Shown: positions 25,207-34,910, numbered from the stretch's first letter. The stretch is 64,000 nt of DNA from Paraburkholderia atlantica (GCF_009362785.1 NZ_WHNQ01000004.1:1-64000); one strand, 5' to 3'. Numbers and translations are program-made. Notes: generated by a model not told the origin, from the letters alone.

Positions 25207-26228
25207 GCGCCAACCGCTGCCGGTTGCTGGACGACCTCCAGCAATCCCTTTTGCGCCTCGATATCGATGCCATACAAGCGCGCAGCGTTGAGCCCCAGGA
25301 TCTTTTTCTTGGCCGTCAACGACAACTGCACACCGGTTTCCTTGCTAACCGACTCGGGCAATTCGAAGGCCATGAACTTTTCGATCAGCCATTTCGGCGA
25401 CCAGATGCCATAGTCACTGCCGTAAAGGATCTTGTCCTCGCCGATCCAGAACAGCAGCTCGGAGATCACATGCGCGAAATACTCAGGCCGCAAATGGATG
25501 AACGGCAGCACCACGGCAAGACCTCCGTAGACGTTCGTCTCCTGGGTCGCGATCCAGCAGAAATCGTCGAGCCGCGGCAAACCACAGTGCTCGACAATGA
25601 AATTGAGGTTCTGAAAGCTGGTCGCGGCGTCGTCGATATCGGCCACGTCGAACGCGTCGCGATTCAGCGGCAGAATCGTCGGCCCCTTGTGGACATGGAT
25701 GTTCTTGATCCCCAGCTTCTCGCAGCGCTCGAAATAGCGTTGCACACTGGGGTCCGACAGCTTGTAGCCCTTGCTGTCGCCACGCCATTCCGCCGTGTAA
25801 AGCTTGACGCCCTGAATCTTGTAGAGAGACGCAAGCTCCTCGAGGCGATCGAGTCCTGCCTCCCCATCGCGTGGATCGAACGCGCCGTTGACGATAAAGC
25901 GGTTCGGATACTTTTTCTTCAACACGTAGTTGGCCTCAGTCGTGTTGAAGCCATTCTTGTAGAAGTCCGTCAGATAGGTTGGCTGACAGATCGCCATGTC
26001 GTCGTAACCGTTGACGAACAGGTCGTTATACATTGCTTCTTCCCCGTACTTGTCGAACTTCTCTTTGGGCCACAAATACTCCTTGGGGCTCAGATTCGAG
26101 TGGTACGCGTAGAAGCAGTCAATGAATTGCTGGCCGTGCACGTTTTTAACGTTGGCCTTGCTGCCGTCCCATAGATGAACATGTCCGTCGATGATGAAGA
26201 TTTCTTCACCGTCCGTGGTTCGATACAT
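25203..26228 (-). CDS. Amidohydrolase-family (metal-dependent hydrolase) protein
   Basis: 341 residues with an amidohydrolase TIM-barrel pattern: an N-terminal DGHVHLWDG (His-x-His metal site), a KNIHVHKGP strand end, IVEHCGLPR and the late GSDYGIW (Asp). This gene type is a standard companion of mimABCD/prmABCD clusters. Its reaction there is not firmly established; proposals include a hydrolytic step on an oxidised ketone product or a role in assembly. It lies 81 nt after mimD and overlaps the next gene by 4 nt. Confidence 0.87.
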   Translation of the reverse strand: MYRTTDGEEIFIIDGHVHLWDGSKANVKNVHGQQFIDCFYAYHSNLSPKEYLWPKEKFDKYGEEAMYNDLFVNGYDDMAICQPTYLTDFYKNGFNTTEANYVLKKKYPNRFIVNGAFDPRDGEAGLDRLEELASLYKIQGVKLYTAEWRGDSKGYKLSDPSVQRYFERCEKLGIKNIHVHKGPTILPLNRDAFDVADIDDAATSFQNLNFIVEHCGLPRLDDFCWIATQETNVYGGLAVVLPFIHLRPEYFAHVISELLFWIGEDKILYGSDYGIWSPKWLIEKFMAFELPESVSKETGVQLSLTAKKKILGLNAARLYGIDIEAQKGLLEVVQQPAAVGA

Positions 26229-26309
26229 GGCATTCGTCTCCTTGATTGTGGGAGCGGCCCGTCGCCGTAGCGGGAAACCGGCCGCCTGTCTGGCTGGCGG
26301 TGTGTCCGC

Positions 26310-26663
26310 TCACTCGTAAGCCATCGCATCGTCCATATTGCCGAACAGTATGACTGTCTCGTCGTCGATCATCACCATTCGCCCATAGTGGGTGGAGGTG
26401 GAGATCTCGAACAGATGCGGCGTCATTTCGCGTCCTAGCACTTCGCTGATTTCCCCCATCTTGAACTCGATCTTGCCCTGCCCGTCGATGCGGATCATCG
26501 CCGGCAGATACGTCACCGTGATGCCCGGCTTGGCGGACATCAGTTCGGCAATCGCCCGGGCCTCGACGCTGTCGTTCATCGTCACGCCACATTGATGCGA
26601 GATCGTCTGTTCGAAGCGGACGTCCTTCATCGACTTGAAAATATTGTCGGTATGCACTGACAT
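26310..26663 (-). CDS. mimD: Diiron monooxygenase coupling (effector) protein, MmoB/DmpM family
   Basis: A 117-residue protein of the MmoB/DmpM family, with no cofactor-binding residues, as expected. The central AIAELMSAKPGITVTYLPAMIRIDGQGKIEF segment is the family's conserved core. It binds the hydroxylase to gate substrate and oxygen access. The ATG at 26663 has a GGAGGAG site. The gene is 42 nt after mimC in the monooxygenase operon. Confidence 0.9.
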   Translation of the reverse strand: MSVHTDNIFKSMKDVRFEQTISHQCGVTMNDSVEARAIAELMSAKPGITVTYLPAMIRIDGQGKIEFKMGEISEVLGREMTPHLFEISTSTHYGRMVMIDDETVILFGNMDDAMAYE

Positions 26664-26705
26664 TGCTTACTCCTCCGCGGTTGGTTCGAATGGTTCGAGT
26701 AGCGC

Positions 26706-27788
26706 TCAGGCGCGGATCGACGAAGGAAAGTGAACGCCAATTTCTCTGGCGATCATTTCTGCCCGCTCTATCGCGCTGTTCAGACAGTCGTTGAACTGGG
26801 CGGTCTTCACATGCGGAATCGACCAGATCGGCTGCAGCTGCTTTGCTGCGTCCAGGGCCAGCGCGCCGTGCTTCTCGAGCCATTCGGCGAACAGCTTGCG
26901 ATTGGCTTCGCCGTGCTGCGGGTCGTTCGCGAGCATATGGAACAGTTCGACCGCATTGGCCAGATTGCGCTCGTAGTCGCCTTCGGCCGCCGACACGACG
27001 GTCGGTGTCAGAAAATCGTTTTGCGCGGCCGCGACTTGCATGACGAATCCGCTGCGAAACAGATCCGCGACAAGCGGCTCGAATACGATGTTCACGGCAA
27101 AGTACTTCTCGAGAAAATCGGTGGCCCCGCCGATGGTCTCCACTGCCCGGCGCGTGTCTTGCCAGATTGGGTCGGTGAGCCAGTGCTGCTTGCCGGCATC
27201 GAGGTCGAGATTGGGCAGATCCAGTGCGATCTCGCCGAGGTAAAGCGTCAGGTCCTGAGCAAAGCGCAGCTTGTACGACGAGTTCGTCAGAATGGCGCTA
27301 TTGATCATCTGCGTATAGCCGTAACGCTGCGCATGCATGGTGGCGGTGCCAAGACCGAACTCCGCATGCTTGTAGGCGCTCAGATGCGCTTCCAGCACCT
27401 TGATCCACGTCCTGTCGAAGCGCTTCACCGCCCCTGAGCGCCGCGCGTTCTGAATCGCGCCGGTGATCATGCCGATGATGGTCGACTGACGCTGGTAATG
27501 CGTGCGCTCCCACTCTTCGTCGACGGCGCGGAACTTGTGCCAGTCCGAGCTTTTGGCCGCCGTCCAGGTTTGCGAATACGTCGGAGTGCCGTCAGCGAAT
27601 GACAGTATCCAGTCTTGCAGAAGATATCGATTCGGATCGGGCTGAACGTCCACCGTCATGTCTTCGTAGTGGCTCGCCTTGCGTCCCTTCGGCTCGAAGT
27701 AGTTGTACTTGCGGCTGTCCCAGCCTGCGAACTGGGCTGCGCCGGCCGCTCCCGACTTCACCGGCGACTGCTCTGCCAACGTACTCAT
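26706..27788 (-). CDS. mimC: Diiron monooxygenase small (beta) subunit
   Basis: A 360-residue hydroxylase beta subunit starting MSTLAEQSPVKSGAAGA, with a strong GGAGG site; the longer frame from 27821 has none. It has the ferritin-like helical pattern of phenol/toluene/methane hydroxylase beta subunits (RLRAVDEEWERTHYQRQSTI-like helix near residue 95, HAEFGLGTATMHAQRYGYT near 150), without iron ligands. It pairs with MimA in the soluble diiron hydroxylase. It lies between the reductase gene (60 nt) and the coupling protein gene. Confidence 0.9.
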   Translation of the reverse strand: MSTLAEQSPVKSGAAGAAQFAGWDSRKYNYFEPKGRKASHYEDMTVDVQPDPNRYLLQDWILSFADGTPTYSQTWTAAKSSDWHKFRAVDEEWERTHYQRQSTIIGMITGAIQNARRSGAVKRFDRTWIKVLEAHLSAYKHAEFGLGTATMHAQRYGYTQMINSAILTNSSYKLRFAQDLTLYLGEIALDLPNLDLDAGKQHWLTDPIWQDTRRAVETIGGATDFLEKYFAVNIVFEPLVADLFRSGFVMQVAAAQNDFLTPTVVSAAEGDYERNLANAVELFHMLANDPQHGEANRKLFAEWLEKHGALALDAAKQLQPIWSIPHVKTAQFNDCLNSAIERAEMIAREIGVHFPSSIRA

Positions 27789-27848
27789 GTCAATCCTCCT
27801 TCGTGTTTCGGTTATGGACACTTCAAACGGGCGTCGTGTCAGATTCGA

Positions 27849-28901
27849 TTAGCGAACTGCCTGCGTAAACTTGTCGAAATAAAGTCGCTCGGGTGCAACA
27901 CCGGCCATTTGAAGAACCGGCATTACCGCCTCGATCATCGGAGTCGGACCGCATGCGTAAGCGTCGATCTCGCCAGCGAGCCCTCCTTCGCGCAAGGTGC
28001 GGCCGACCACCTCGTGGATAAAACCTGTTTCGCCCGTCCAGCCGTCGTCCGGTTCGGCATTCGAGAGCGCCGGGATAAAGCGGAAATCCGGCAACGTCTG
28101 CTCGAGATCCGCGAATTCGTCGAGATAGAACAGATCGCGCCGACTGCGCGCGCCGTAGAAAAAACGGATCGGGCGTTCTTCCCCGCTTTGCACGTGATCG
28201 TTGAGAATCGACCACAGTGGCGACATCCCCGAGCCTCCGCCCACGAGCACCATCGGTCCGGGCTGGTCCTCGCGCCGGAAGCAGGTCCCGTACGGCCCCT
28301 TCGCGACCAGCCTGTCGCCTGGCTTCAGCCCCCCGTCCAATTGCGACGAGAACGCCCCGTTTGGATATTTCTTGATGATGAACTGCAGCGTCGATTGGCC
28401 GTCAGGCGTATTCGCCATCGAGAACGATCGCGTGATGCTCGTGCCTGGAATCGTCAGGTCCACATACTGTCCGGCCCAAAAGCGCAACGGCCTCGACAAC
28501 TTCACTTCCAGCAGCCTGATGTCGTGCGTGAGCGCGGTGATCTTCGTGAGCGTCGCGTCATATTCGCTTACCGCGATCGAGCGGCGCATCAGGTCTTCGT
28601 CGTAATTCAGCAGTTCGACGGTCAGATCGCTGTAGGCGAGCGTCCGGCACAGCAGGATATGGCCGGATTCGCGTTCGTAGTCGGGCAATGCGAACGTCGA
28701 ATAGTTCTTGAGTTCGACATCACCCTCGACCAGCAGCGACTTGCAACTGCTGCACTGCCCCTCCTTGCATCCATGCATCACCGCGATGCCCTGACGAAAC
28801 GCGGCATCGAGCACGGTCTCGCCTTCTGCCACCGACATCTGCACACCGACCGGCTCGAAGTAAACGGTATGGAATATCTTGTCGTCGCCTGTGTCCGCCA
28901 T
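27849..28901 (-). CDS. mimB: Diiron monooxygenase reductase
   Basis: A 350-residue iron-sulfur flavoprotein. The N-terminal [2Fe-2S] ferredoxin domain has CKEGQCSSCKS near residues 45-55 and a later Cys in ILLCRTL. The FAD domain has ITRSFSMAN, and the NAD domain has GGGSGMSPLWS and ends YACGPTPMIEA. It passes electrons from NADH to the MimA/MimC hydroxylase. The order mimA-mimB-mimC-mimD matches the binuclear-iron propane/phenol monooxygenases of actinobacteria and some proteobacteria. Confidence 0.92.
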   Translation of the reverse strand: MADTGDDKIFHTVYFEPVGVQMSVAEGETVLDAAFRQGIAVMHGCKEGQCSSCKSLLVEGDVELKNYSTFALPDYERESGHILLCRTLAYSDLTVELLNYDEDLMRRSIAVSEYDATLTKITALTHDIRLLEVKLSRPLRFWAGQYVDLTIPGTSITRSFSMANTPDGQSTLQFIIKKYPNGAFSSQLDGGLKPGDRLVAKGPYGTCFRREDQPGPMVLVGGGSGMSPLWSILNDHVQSGEERPIRFFYGARSRRDLFYLDEFADLEQTLPDFRFIPALSNAEPDDGWTGETGFIHEVVGRTLREGGLAGEIDAYACGPTPMIEAVMPVLQMAGVAPERLYFDKFTQAVR

Positions 28902-28989
28902 TTAGTGCCTCGCCTCGCGCTTGTCGCTCGTCCTTTGCTCATGACCCAGTCCGGCGGCGCACTACGCGCCGCCGGACCAGACGCCTTGC

Positions 28990-30660
28990 TCAATTCACCG
29001 GATTGATCTTGAAGCCGGCGCGATACTCGGCAATGTGCTTCTCGCGCTGTTCCGGTGTCATGCCCCGTAGCAACACCAGCGGGCTTTGGATCGTGTAGCC
29101 GCGCACATGATCGAGCGTCCACATCTGCCTGTCGTCGAAGCGTAGATGCGGCTGCGGCACGAGCGTCTTGCCGTCGCTGCGCACAAAGCCAAGATCCTTG
29201 ATGCAATCGGCCAGATCCCAGCCGTGGTAGCACTCTTCCCATTGACGGCGCCCGCTGAAGCGACCCATTGCCGGAGTCGGCCTGCCTTCGTATTCGTCCG
29301 CGAACGCGACCTTATGCGTCCAGCGGCACAACTCCGAGCAATATGTGTACAGTTGGCCGTCAACTTCGTCGACCACGAAGTCTTCGCGAATCAGGCAGGG
29401 CACGAGACAACTCCAGCAACGGTGCGGATACACGTAGCCGTTTTCCTGATCGAACAGCATGTTGGTTTCGCCCGGCACGCTCTTCTTCGCGTACCACTTC
29501 CAGTAGTCGCCGAATTCGGCGTACCAGCCGGGGTACTTGTGCTCGAACCATTCGAAGTCTTTCTCGGTCTGCGCTTCGATACGCCAGAAGTTGACGGGCC
29601 AGCCGACCGAGAAGAACTGCGCGACCTTGTGGACATAGTTCTGCTTGACGATGCGATCCCAGGCGGCGGCGACGTCGTCGTGATGAATCTTGATGCCGTA
29701 CTTCTCCAGCGGCAGCATGTAGGTGCGGTAGTAATCCTCGTAGATCCAACGGTGCCACAGCTCGGCGTACGATTCCTTGTTCTTGTCGCGATTCGTCGTG
29801 CCGTACTCGATGAAGGTGCCGATAGCGGCATCGACAATCGCGTGGTTCTGCCAGAACGCATAGCGCAGGTCGCGCTCGAGCAGCAGATGGTTGTCCGGAT
29901 CGTTGATGATCGACATCACCAGCGAGTGACCATTGCCGATATGCCGGCTCTCATCCGACTGCACTGACAGAAACACCGTCGGCAACGCATAGTCGCCGTT
30001 ACGCGCGGCTTCTGATGGCATCGCGACGAATAGCGTATTCGTGAACGCCGTCTCGGCCACCACCTGCAGGAACACGTTAGCGGCAGTAACCGCATCACCG
30101 GTGAGGAACCCTTCCGCGAACTGACGGCCGATCGTCGTGGCGTAGCACTTGCCAAACGCGGCTTCAGTGATATCGAATCCGGCCGGATCGATGTAGTTTT
30201 CCATGTACCACTTCTTCAGGTTCATCTGAATCGTGGAGTGCCGGAACTCGTCGACCATCTGCATCGTAAAGCCGGTGCGCAGTTCTTCGCCCGGTGCGAG
30301 CCGCCCAAGCATCGCCATCGAACGCGCCGCCGAAATCTCGGGGAACGGAATGATCGCAAGGAACAGCTTCATCCATTCCACCCAGCGGGGCTCGACGTTG
30401 CGGAACATGTCACCGCGCAATGCTGCGTCGAGTGCACCGTATACGCGGTTATCCTTTTCCTCCTGCATCGGGAAATAAGAGCGCAGCACCTGTTTCATCG
30501 GGTCGCGAGGCGCCTTGCTGATCTTGTAGTCCGTCGGGAAGGTCATGGCCTCCTGGACGTAACTCGGAGTCCAGCCTAGATCGGCGACGCGGCGTGCCGC
30601 TTCGCCAATACTGATCCCGCGCTGGGACGTGATCTTGTTGAGCGTTAATCCATCAGACAT
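28990..30660 (-). CDS. mimA: Soluble diiron monooxygenase large (alpha) subunit, propane/phenol type
   Basis: A 556-residue hydroxylase alpha subunit. The two E-x-x-H iron motifs are clear: DEFRH (Glu138, His141) and DESRH (Glu237, His240). Likely Glu108 and Glu203 supply the other carboxylates. The size and the sequence around GFTMQMVDEFRHSTIQMNLKKWYMENY place it with MimA/PrmA rather than the phenol/toluene or methane groups. It would insert one O atom into propane, acetone or phenol-like substrates. Start ATG 30660 has AGGAGAG upstream. It is the first gene of the operon, behind a sigma-54 promoter. Confidence 0.93.
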   Translation of the reverse strand: MSDGLTLNKITSQRGISIGEAARRVADLGWTPSYVQEAMTFPTDYKISKAPRDPMKQVLRSYFPMQEEKDNRVYGALDAALRGDMFRNVEPRWVEWMKLFLAIIPFPEISAARSMAMLGRLAPGEELRTGFTMQMVDEFRHSTIQMNLKKWYMENYIDPAGFDITEAAFGKCYATTIGRQFAEGFLTGDAVTAANVFLQVVAETAFTNTLFVAMPSEAARNGDYALPTVFLSVQSDESRHIGNGHSLVMSIINDPDNHLLLERDLRYAFWQNHAIVDAAIGTFIEYGTTNRDKNKESYAELWHRWIYEDYYRTYMLPLEKYGIKIHHDDVAAAWDRIVKQNYVHKVAQFFSVGWPVNFWRIEAQTEKDFEWFEHKYPGWYAEFGDYWKWYAKKSVPGETNMLFDQENGYVYPHRCWSCLVPCLIREDFVVDEVDGQLYTYCSELCRWTHKVAFADEYEGRPTPAMGRFSGRRQWEECYHGWDLADCIKDLGFVRSDGKTLVPQPHLRFDDRQMWTLDHVRGYTIQSPLVLLRGMTPEQREKHIAEYRAGFKINPVN

Positions 30661-30894
30661 TGAGCTCTCCTAGTTCCATTTCGGTAACTGTCGGAATGCG
30701 ACGCTTCGGGCGGGGCCGGCTAGCGCCAGGACCAGTCAACAACACGGGCGGGCCGTCTCGTTGCCAAGCGAAAAGCTCGGGAGATGGAATCGAAGAACAG
30801 GTCTGCCGGACCCGTCTTCACGATCGTGTCTCCTGCTGTTTTTCGATTTGCGCTTCTTGACGTCAACGCTCTCGGATTGACCTGCGCTTATAGA

Positions 30895-30909
30895 GCGATA
30901 TGCGTGCCA
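30895..30909 (-). promoter_or_regulatory. Sigma-54 (-24/-12) promoter of the mimA operon
   Basis: Read on the minus strand: TGGCACGCATATCGC, against the consensus TGGCAC-N5-TTGC. The -24 box is perfect, including the following G. The -12 box keeps the essential GC but has TC instead of TT. The predicted start site is near 30883, giving a leader of about 220 nt before mimA. The rest of the 30661-31068 gap holds the upstream motif described separately and no gene. Confidence 0.75.
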
Positions 30910-31017
30910 GAAGTATTTCTTTGCTCTACATCAAAGCCTGGTAACGCGCCGAGGCTTCCGCTAAAAAATCTCGCAGTGCGCCATGTTTTGTTCTGCGACA
31001 ACCTCGCTTCCCGATGC

Positions 31018-31036
31018 TGTCCGATATTGGGACGTT
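31018..31036. promoter_or_regulatory. Putative MimR upstream activating sequence before mimA
   Basis: TGTCCGATATTGGGACGTT, an imperfect inverted repeat (TGTCC ... GGACG). It matches two sites upstream of adh with the shared pattern TGTC-N2-A-W-A-W-T-S-GGACG. It lies about 135-153 nt upstream of the predicted sigma-54 start site, the usual range for enhancer sites. Confidence 0.6.
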
Positions 31037-31068
31037 TGGAGCCGGACGTCGGGTTCTCGATCTACCTT

Positions 31069-31272
31069 CTACCGGGCAATGCTGCCGTGGCTTTCAGCCG
31101 TAACAATCACGCTCTTGTCAGCATCGCCGGGACCTTTTCCTTCAGCGACAAAACGTGCAGTGAGAATGAGCGCTCCCAGCGCGAAATCCTTGCCATACGC
31201 TTCGATCATCTCGTCTGCCACGGCTCCAAGGCGCTCGAAAAACTGCTCTTTTGAAGGATGTGCGTCGTTCAT
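31069..31272 (-). CDS. Small conserved-looking protein at the end of the adh operon
   Basis: A 67-residue frame starting MNDAHPSKEQFFERLGAVAD. It is mostly helical by composition (FFERLGAVADEMIEAYGKDFALGALILTARFVAEGK) and not recognised by me. It follows the WD40 gene by 43 nt on the same strand and ends 33 nt before the upstream activating sequence of mimA, so it is the last gene of the adh-cobW-WD40 operon. The amphipathic helical pattern and operon position support it being real. Confidence 0.6.
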   Translation of the reverse strand: MNDAHPSKEQFFERLGAVADEMIEAYGKDFALGALILTARFVAEGKGPGDADKSVIVTAESHGSIAR

Positions 31273-31315
31273 GGTTATCTCGGTCTGGATATGTGGGGGA
31301 CACGGCACGGCGCGT

Positions 31316-32413
31316 TCACCTGCGGCGTCCGAAGCGGAACAGTTCGTCCGGCAAAAACACCAGCGCCAGTTCGCCAGCCTCGGTTCCCAGCGCGAGCCGC
31401 CGACCGTCCGGCGACCAGGCCAGCGCGCTGACCGCACTGTTGCCAGATCCCTTGACGAACAGCATGTCGCTACTGCCTGGCTGACACAGCAACACTACGC
31501 CGCTGTAATAACCGACCGCGATCAGCGGATGAATCGGATGACAGACCACCACGCTCACCGGCGTTTTGCCCGCGATGCCGCTTTCATGCGGCCCGGCATC
31601 TGCACCGGGCGGATCGAAACGCCAGCACACCGCACGCATGCCGCCGCTCGTGGCAAGAAAGCGGCCGTCGGCGGAAAACGATAACGAGCGAGGCTGCCCG
31701 AGGTAGCCACCCATTTCGATGTCGGCGCCGTCAGCCAGCCGCCAGCCATGCAGCGCGTTCTCCTCCATGCCGCTCACGAGATAGCGGCCGTCAGGGCTCC
31801 ACGCCACGTTACGGTGAAAGCCCCGCCACGCGAGTTCACGCTCGCGGAGCGTGTCGGCCGCCCAAACCGTGACGCCACCGTGATGCGAGATCGCCAACTG
31901 CGTACCGGACGGATCGAAAGCCATGGACGTTGCTGAACCGGACAGCATCAGGCAGGCAGGTTTCGGCCCCAGCCAATGGACCCTGCGGCCACACGCATAG
32001 GATCGGCCACCCACCGGGCTCGCGGCCACGCGATCGATCCATGCGCCGACCTCATGCGCGACGAGTGCGCTCGTGCCATCGAGACGCAGATGGACGAGAC
32101 GGCCGTCGTCGCCACCGCTGAGGAAGCCGCCCGCGGGATCAGCGGCAAGCGCCAGGCAGGTGCCCTCGTGCACGCTGAAGCGTGCGAGCGGGGCCGGTGG
32201 CGCTTGCGCTTGCACGAACTCGACGCCGCCACCGCTCTCGCGTGGTTTGAGTCGAGGGCCGCCCTCCCAGACACCCGTAGCGAGCGCAAGCGTGCCGTCG
32301 CCGAGTGCGAACCCAGCGCATTGCCCCGAGTCGTCCCATACGACTTCGACGACGGACGCGTCGGTTTCCCAGCGCGCCCCGAGCAGATCGATCAGAACAT
32401 GCGGCGCGTTCAT
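31316..32413 (-). CDS. WD40-repeat (beta-propeller) protein
   Basis: 365 residues without a signal peptide. Repeated propeller-blade patterns are visible: [83 protein letters not shown] and [22 protein letters not shown]. This suggests about seven blades and a protein-protein interaction scaffold. It overlaps the cobW gene by 4 nt (ATGA), so the two are translationally coupled. A CobW/WD40 pair next to a metalloenzyme operon suggests a metal-insertion complex; this is inference. Confidence 0.85.
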   Translation of the reverse strand: MNAPHVLIDLLGARWETDASVVEVVWDDSGQCAGFALGDGTLALATGVWEGGPRLKPRESGGGVEFVQAQAPPAPLARFSVHEGTCLALAADPAGGFLSGGDDGRLVHLRLDGTSALVAHEVGAWIDRVAASPVGGRSYACGRRVHWLGPKPACLMLSGSATSMAFDPSGTQLAISHHGGVTVWAADTLRERELAWRGFHRNVAWSPDGRYLVSGMEENALHGWRLADGADIEMGGYLGQPRSLSFSADGRFLATSGGMRAVCWRFDPPGADAGPHESGIAGKTPVSVVVCHPIHPLIAVGYYSGVVLLCQPGSSDMLFVKGSGNSAVSALAWSPDGRRLALGTEAGELALVFLPDELFRFGRRR

Positions 32414-33432
32414 GCGTCGATCTCGCAGTACCTGATGCTCTCGCGCAACTCGCGCCGGTCGAGATTGCGGCCGATAAACACCAGCCGGCTGTCACGCTGT
32501 TCGCCGTCTCGCCACGGCCGGTCGAAGTCGGTATCCATCGTCATATGCACGCCCTGAAACACGAAGCGCCGCTCCGATCCGGCGAGATCGACGATACCTT
32601 TCGCGCGCAGCAGGTCCTGGCCTTGTTCGACCACGAGTTGCTGCAGCCAGGAAAGGAAGCGCGTTCGTTCGAGCGGCCGCTCGACACGCAGCGAGACGCT
32701 ATCTATACCGTGAGTGTGGTGACCTTGTTTGAAAGAGGCGCCGGCACGCAGCGGCACGTAGCGGTTAGTCCGCTCGCCGCGTGTCCCATTGCTGTCTTCC
32801 CCCTGCGATGCGGCAAGCTGCAAGCGCTTCAGATCGAACGCACCTCGATCGAGCAGCACGGCAAGCGGTATTTCACAGCGCACACTGGTCATCCGTTCGG
32901 CAGTCGGATTGATGCGCCGAATGGCGTCTTGAACCGCAACGAGATCGACCGCGTCGACGAGATCGGTCTTGTTGACCAGTACGATATCGGCCTGCGCGAG
33001 TTGCTCCGCCGCCTCACGGCTGTCCGCAATGCGCGCTTGCAGATGCGCGGCATCGGCCACGCAGATCACGCTGTCGAGTCGCGTGCGCTGCCGAATCTCA
33101 TCATCGATAAAGAAGGTTTGCACCACCGGCGCGGGGTCGGCCAGACCGGACGTTTCGATCAGAATCCCGTCGAAACCATCTTTGCGCTTGACCAGAGCCG
33201 ACACCACACGAATCAGATCGCCGCGCACCTTGCAGCAAACACAGCCATTGTTCAGTTCGATGACCTCGTCTTCCGCGCCGACGACGAGACCACCGTCAAT
33301 GCCGATGGTGCCGAATTCGTTGACGATCACCGCATAGCGTCGGCCGTGCTGCTCGCGCAGAATCCGATTGAGCAGCGTGGTTTTGCCAGCGCCGAGAAAA
33401 CCGGTGAGCACCGTAACCGGGGTCCGATTCAT
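32410..33432 (-). CDS. CobW/COG0523-family GTPase (putative metallochaperone)
   Basis: A 340-residue P-loop GTPase: Walker [12 protein letters not shown] (residues 11-21), the family's metal-binding GCVCC motif (Cys64, Cys66, Cys67), the IETSGLADP switch region, the base-specificity motif VNKTD, and a C-terminal CobW domain with HTHG near residue 245. COG0523 proteins deliver Zn, Co or Fe to client enzymes. It overlaps its neighbours by 4 nt on both sides, so it is embedded in an operon with alcohol dehydrogenase, next to the diiron monooxygenase. The likely client is one of those two metalloenzymes. Confidence 0.9.
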   Translation of the reverse strand: MNRTPVTVLTGFLGAGKTTLLNRILREQHGRRYAVIVNEFGTIGIDGGLVVGAEDEVIELNNGCVCCKVRGDLIRVVSALVKRKDGFDGILIETSGLADPAPVVQTFFIDDEIRQRTRLDSVICVADAAHLQARIADSREAAEQLAQADIVLVNKTDLVDAVDLVAVQDAIRRINPTAERMTSVRCEIPLAVLLDRGAFDLKRLQLAASQGEDSNGTRGERTNRYVPLRAGASFKQGHHTHGIDSVSLRVERPLERTRFLSWLQQLVVEQGQDLLRAKGIVDLAGSERRFVFQGVHMTMDTDFDRPWRDGEQRDSRLVFIGRNLDRRELRESIRYCEIDA

Positions 33433-33746
33433 TGCCAGTCCCCTTGTGTGCCGGACGACGCTCGGCTGTCCAGTTGGGCCAGTTCGTTTTCAAGCCGGTC
33501 CCGAGCGGATTCGATTGCCCGCAACTCGCATTCGGCCTCGCCGAGGCGCTCGCGCAATTGCTCGATACAGGCCGCTCTTGCTGGCGAGACGCCATCGCGC
33601 TCTTCGCTGGCCAGTGCGCACGCCAGTTCGGTCTCCGCGCCCGCACGTCTGCTTTCTCCGCGCAAGTGGCGCGAATTGACTTCGGTCAATGCGATAACCA
33701 GGTGCATGCGCCTGAAAAGCGAGGCGGCGTCGCGCTCAAGAGTCAC
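33429..33746 (-). CDS. Small coiled-coil protein between adh and cobW
   Basis: A 105-residue, highly charged protein with a heptad-like stretch ([35 protein letters not shown], residues about 58-92), so probably a coiled coil. It starts 38 nt after the adh stop and its stop overlaps the cobW start by 4 nt, which fixes it as a translated operon member. I do not recognise the family. It may be a partner of the CobW or WD40 proteins. Confidence 0.65.
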   Translation of the reverse strand: MTLERDAASLFRRMHLVIALTEVNSRHLRGESRRAGAETELACALASEERDGVSPARAACIEQLRERLGEAECELRAIESARDRLENELAQLDSRASSGTQGDWQ

Positions 33747-33784
33747 GGCAATCTCCCCACGCCAAGGTCGTTCTGTCGAGACGG

Positions 33785-34828
33785 TTACGGAATCAACACC
33801 GCGCGGCCCTTCACCTTTCCGTGATGCAGATCCTTGAGCGCCTGGTTCGCGTCGCTCAGACGGTACTCGCGTGTCGCCAGATGGACGAGGCCGCGGTCGG
33901 CGAGCGCCATCAGCTCGACGAGCTCGGGATAGGTGCCAACCAGATTGCCGACGATGGTCTTCTCGCTGGTGATCATGTCGATCGTCGGCAACTCGATCTT
34001 TCCGCCATAACCGACGATGTAGTAGAAGCCAGCGTTGCGCGTCATCGCGAGGCCCTTGGCGACCGCCTCGCCTTCGCCGACAAAATCGATGACCGCTTCC
34101 GCGCCGTTGCCACCCGTCAGTTCGAGCACGCTCTCGACTTCATTGCCGTCCCCCTTGACCGTATGGTGCGCGCCGCATTCCTTTGCGAGTTGCAGCGCAA
34201 TGTCGGAGCGGTCAACCACGATGATTTCGGCCGCGCAAAGCGCGTTTAGAACCTGAATCCCGATATGCCCCAGACCGCCGGCGCCGATCACGACGACAAA
34301 TTGTCCGGGCAGCAAATGGCGCGATGCTTTTTTCGCGGCTCGGTAGGCGGTCAAGCCAGCGTCGGTATACGGCGCGACGTCTTTCGGCGCCAGCGATTTC
34401 GGCAACTGGATCAGCGAACGTTCGCCAGTCGTCAGATATTGCGCGTAGCCACCGTTCGCGTTGATGCCGGGAAACTGGCTGTCTGTGGCGTGCATATCGT
34501 CACCGCGCCGGCAGGCGAGGCAATGTCCGCTCGTGACCAGCGGATGGCAGATGACCGGGTCGCCCACCTTGACGCTCTCCACACCGCGGCCCACCTCTTC
34601 GACCCAGCCGGCATTTTCATGGCCCATGATGTAGGGCAATGCCACATCGACCTTGCTGCGCCAGATGCCTTCCACGATGTGCAGATCGGTGCGGCACACG
34701 CCTGCACCGCCAATCCGGACGATGACATCGGTCGGCCGCACGATCTTCGGATCGTCGACATCTTCGTAGCGCACGAATTCTTCGCGAGTCAATGACTCGT
34801 CGTACTGATGCAGCACAGCAGCTTTCAC
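33785..34828 (-). CDS. adh: Zinc-type NAD-dependent alcohol dehydrogenase
   Basis: A 347-residue medium-chain dehydrogenase beginning with a GTG codon (MKAAVLHQYDESL) behind a strong GGAGGAG site. Catalytic zinc ligands are Cys45 (GVCRTDLH), His70 and Glu71 (GHENAG); the NAD motif is GAGGLGHIG. The structural zinc loop, normally with four Cys, reads TSGHCLACRRGDDMHA: Cys103 and Cys106 remain, but the first position is Ser100 and the fourth Ala114. It would oxidise the alcohol made by MimABCD, such as 2-propanol. It heads an operon with coiled-coil, cobW and WD40 genes behind its own sigma-54 promoter. Confidence 0.9.
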   Translation of the reverse strand: MKAAVLHQYDESLTREEFVRYEDVDDPKIVRPTDVIVRIGGAGVCRTDLHIVEGIWRSKVDVALPYIMGHENAGWVEEVGRGVESVKVGDPVICHPLVTSGHCLACRRGDDMHATDSQFPGINANGGYAQYLTTGERSLIQLPKSLAPKDVAPYTDAGLTAYRAAKKASRHLLPGQFVVVIGAGGLGHIGIQVLNALCAAEIIVVDRSDIALQLAKECGAHHTVKGDGNEVESVLELTGGNGAEAVIDFVGEGEAVAKGLAMTRNAGFYYIVGYGGKIELPTIDMITSEKTIVGNLVGTYPELVELMALADRGLVHLATREYRLSDANQALKDLHHGKVKGRAVLIP

Positions 34829-34910
34829 TTTTTGTCTCCTCCGTTCATGTATGGCCAGGAAAATGCACGAAACATCGGACCGGTGTTTTTGCGCGCGGCG
34901 ATACGACTAG

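Noticed and set aside
30982-31000. A possible fourth, inverted copy of the MimR motif (ends in GACA)
   Set aside because: Only the TGTC half-site and part of the A/T core match; the GGACG half is absent.
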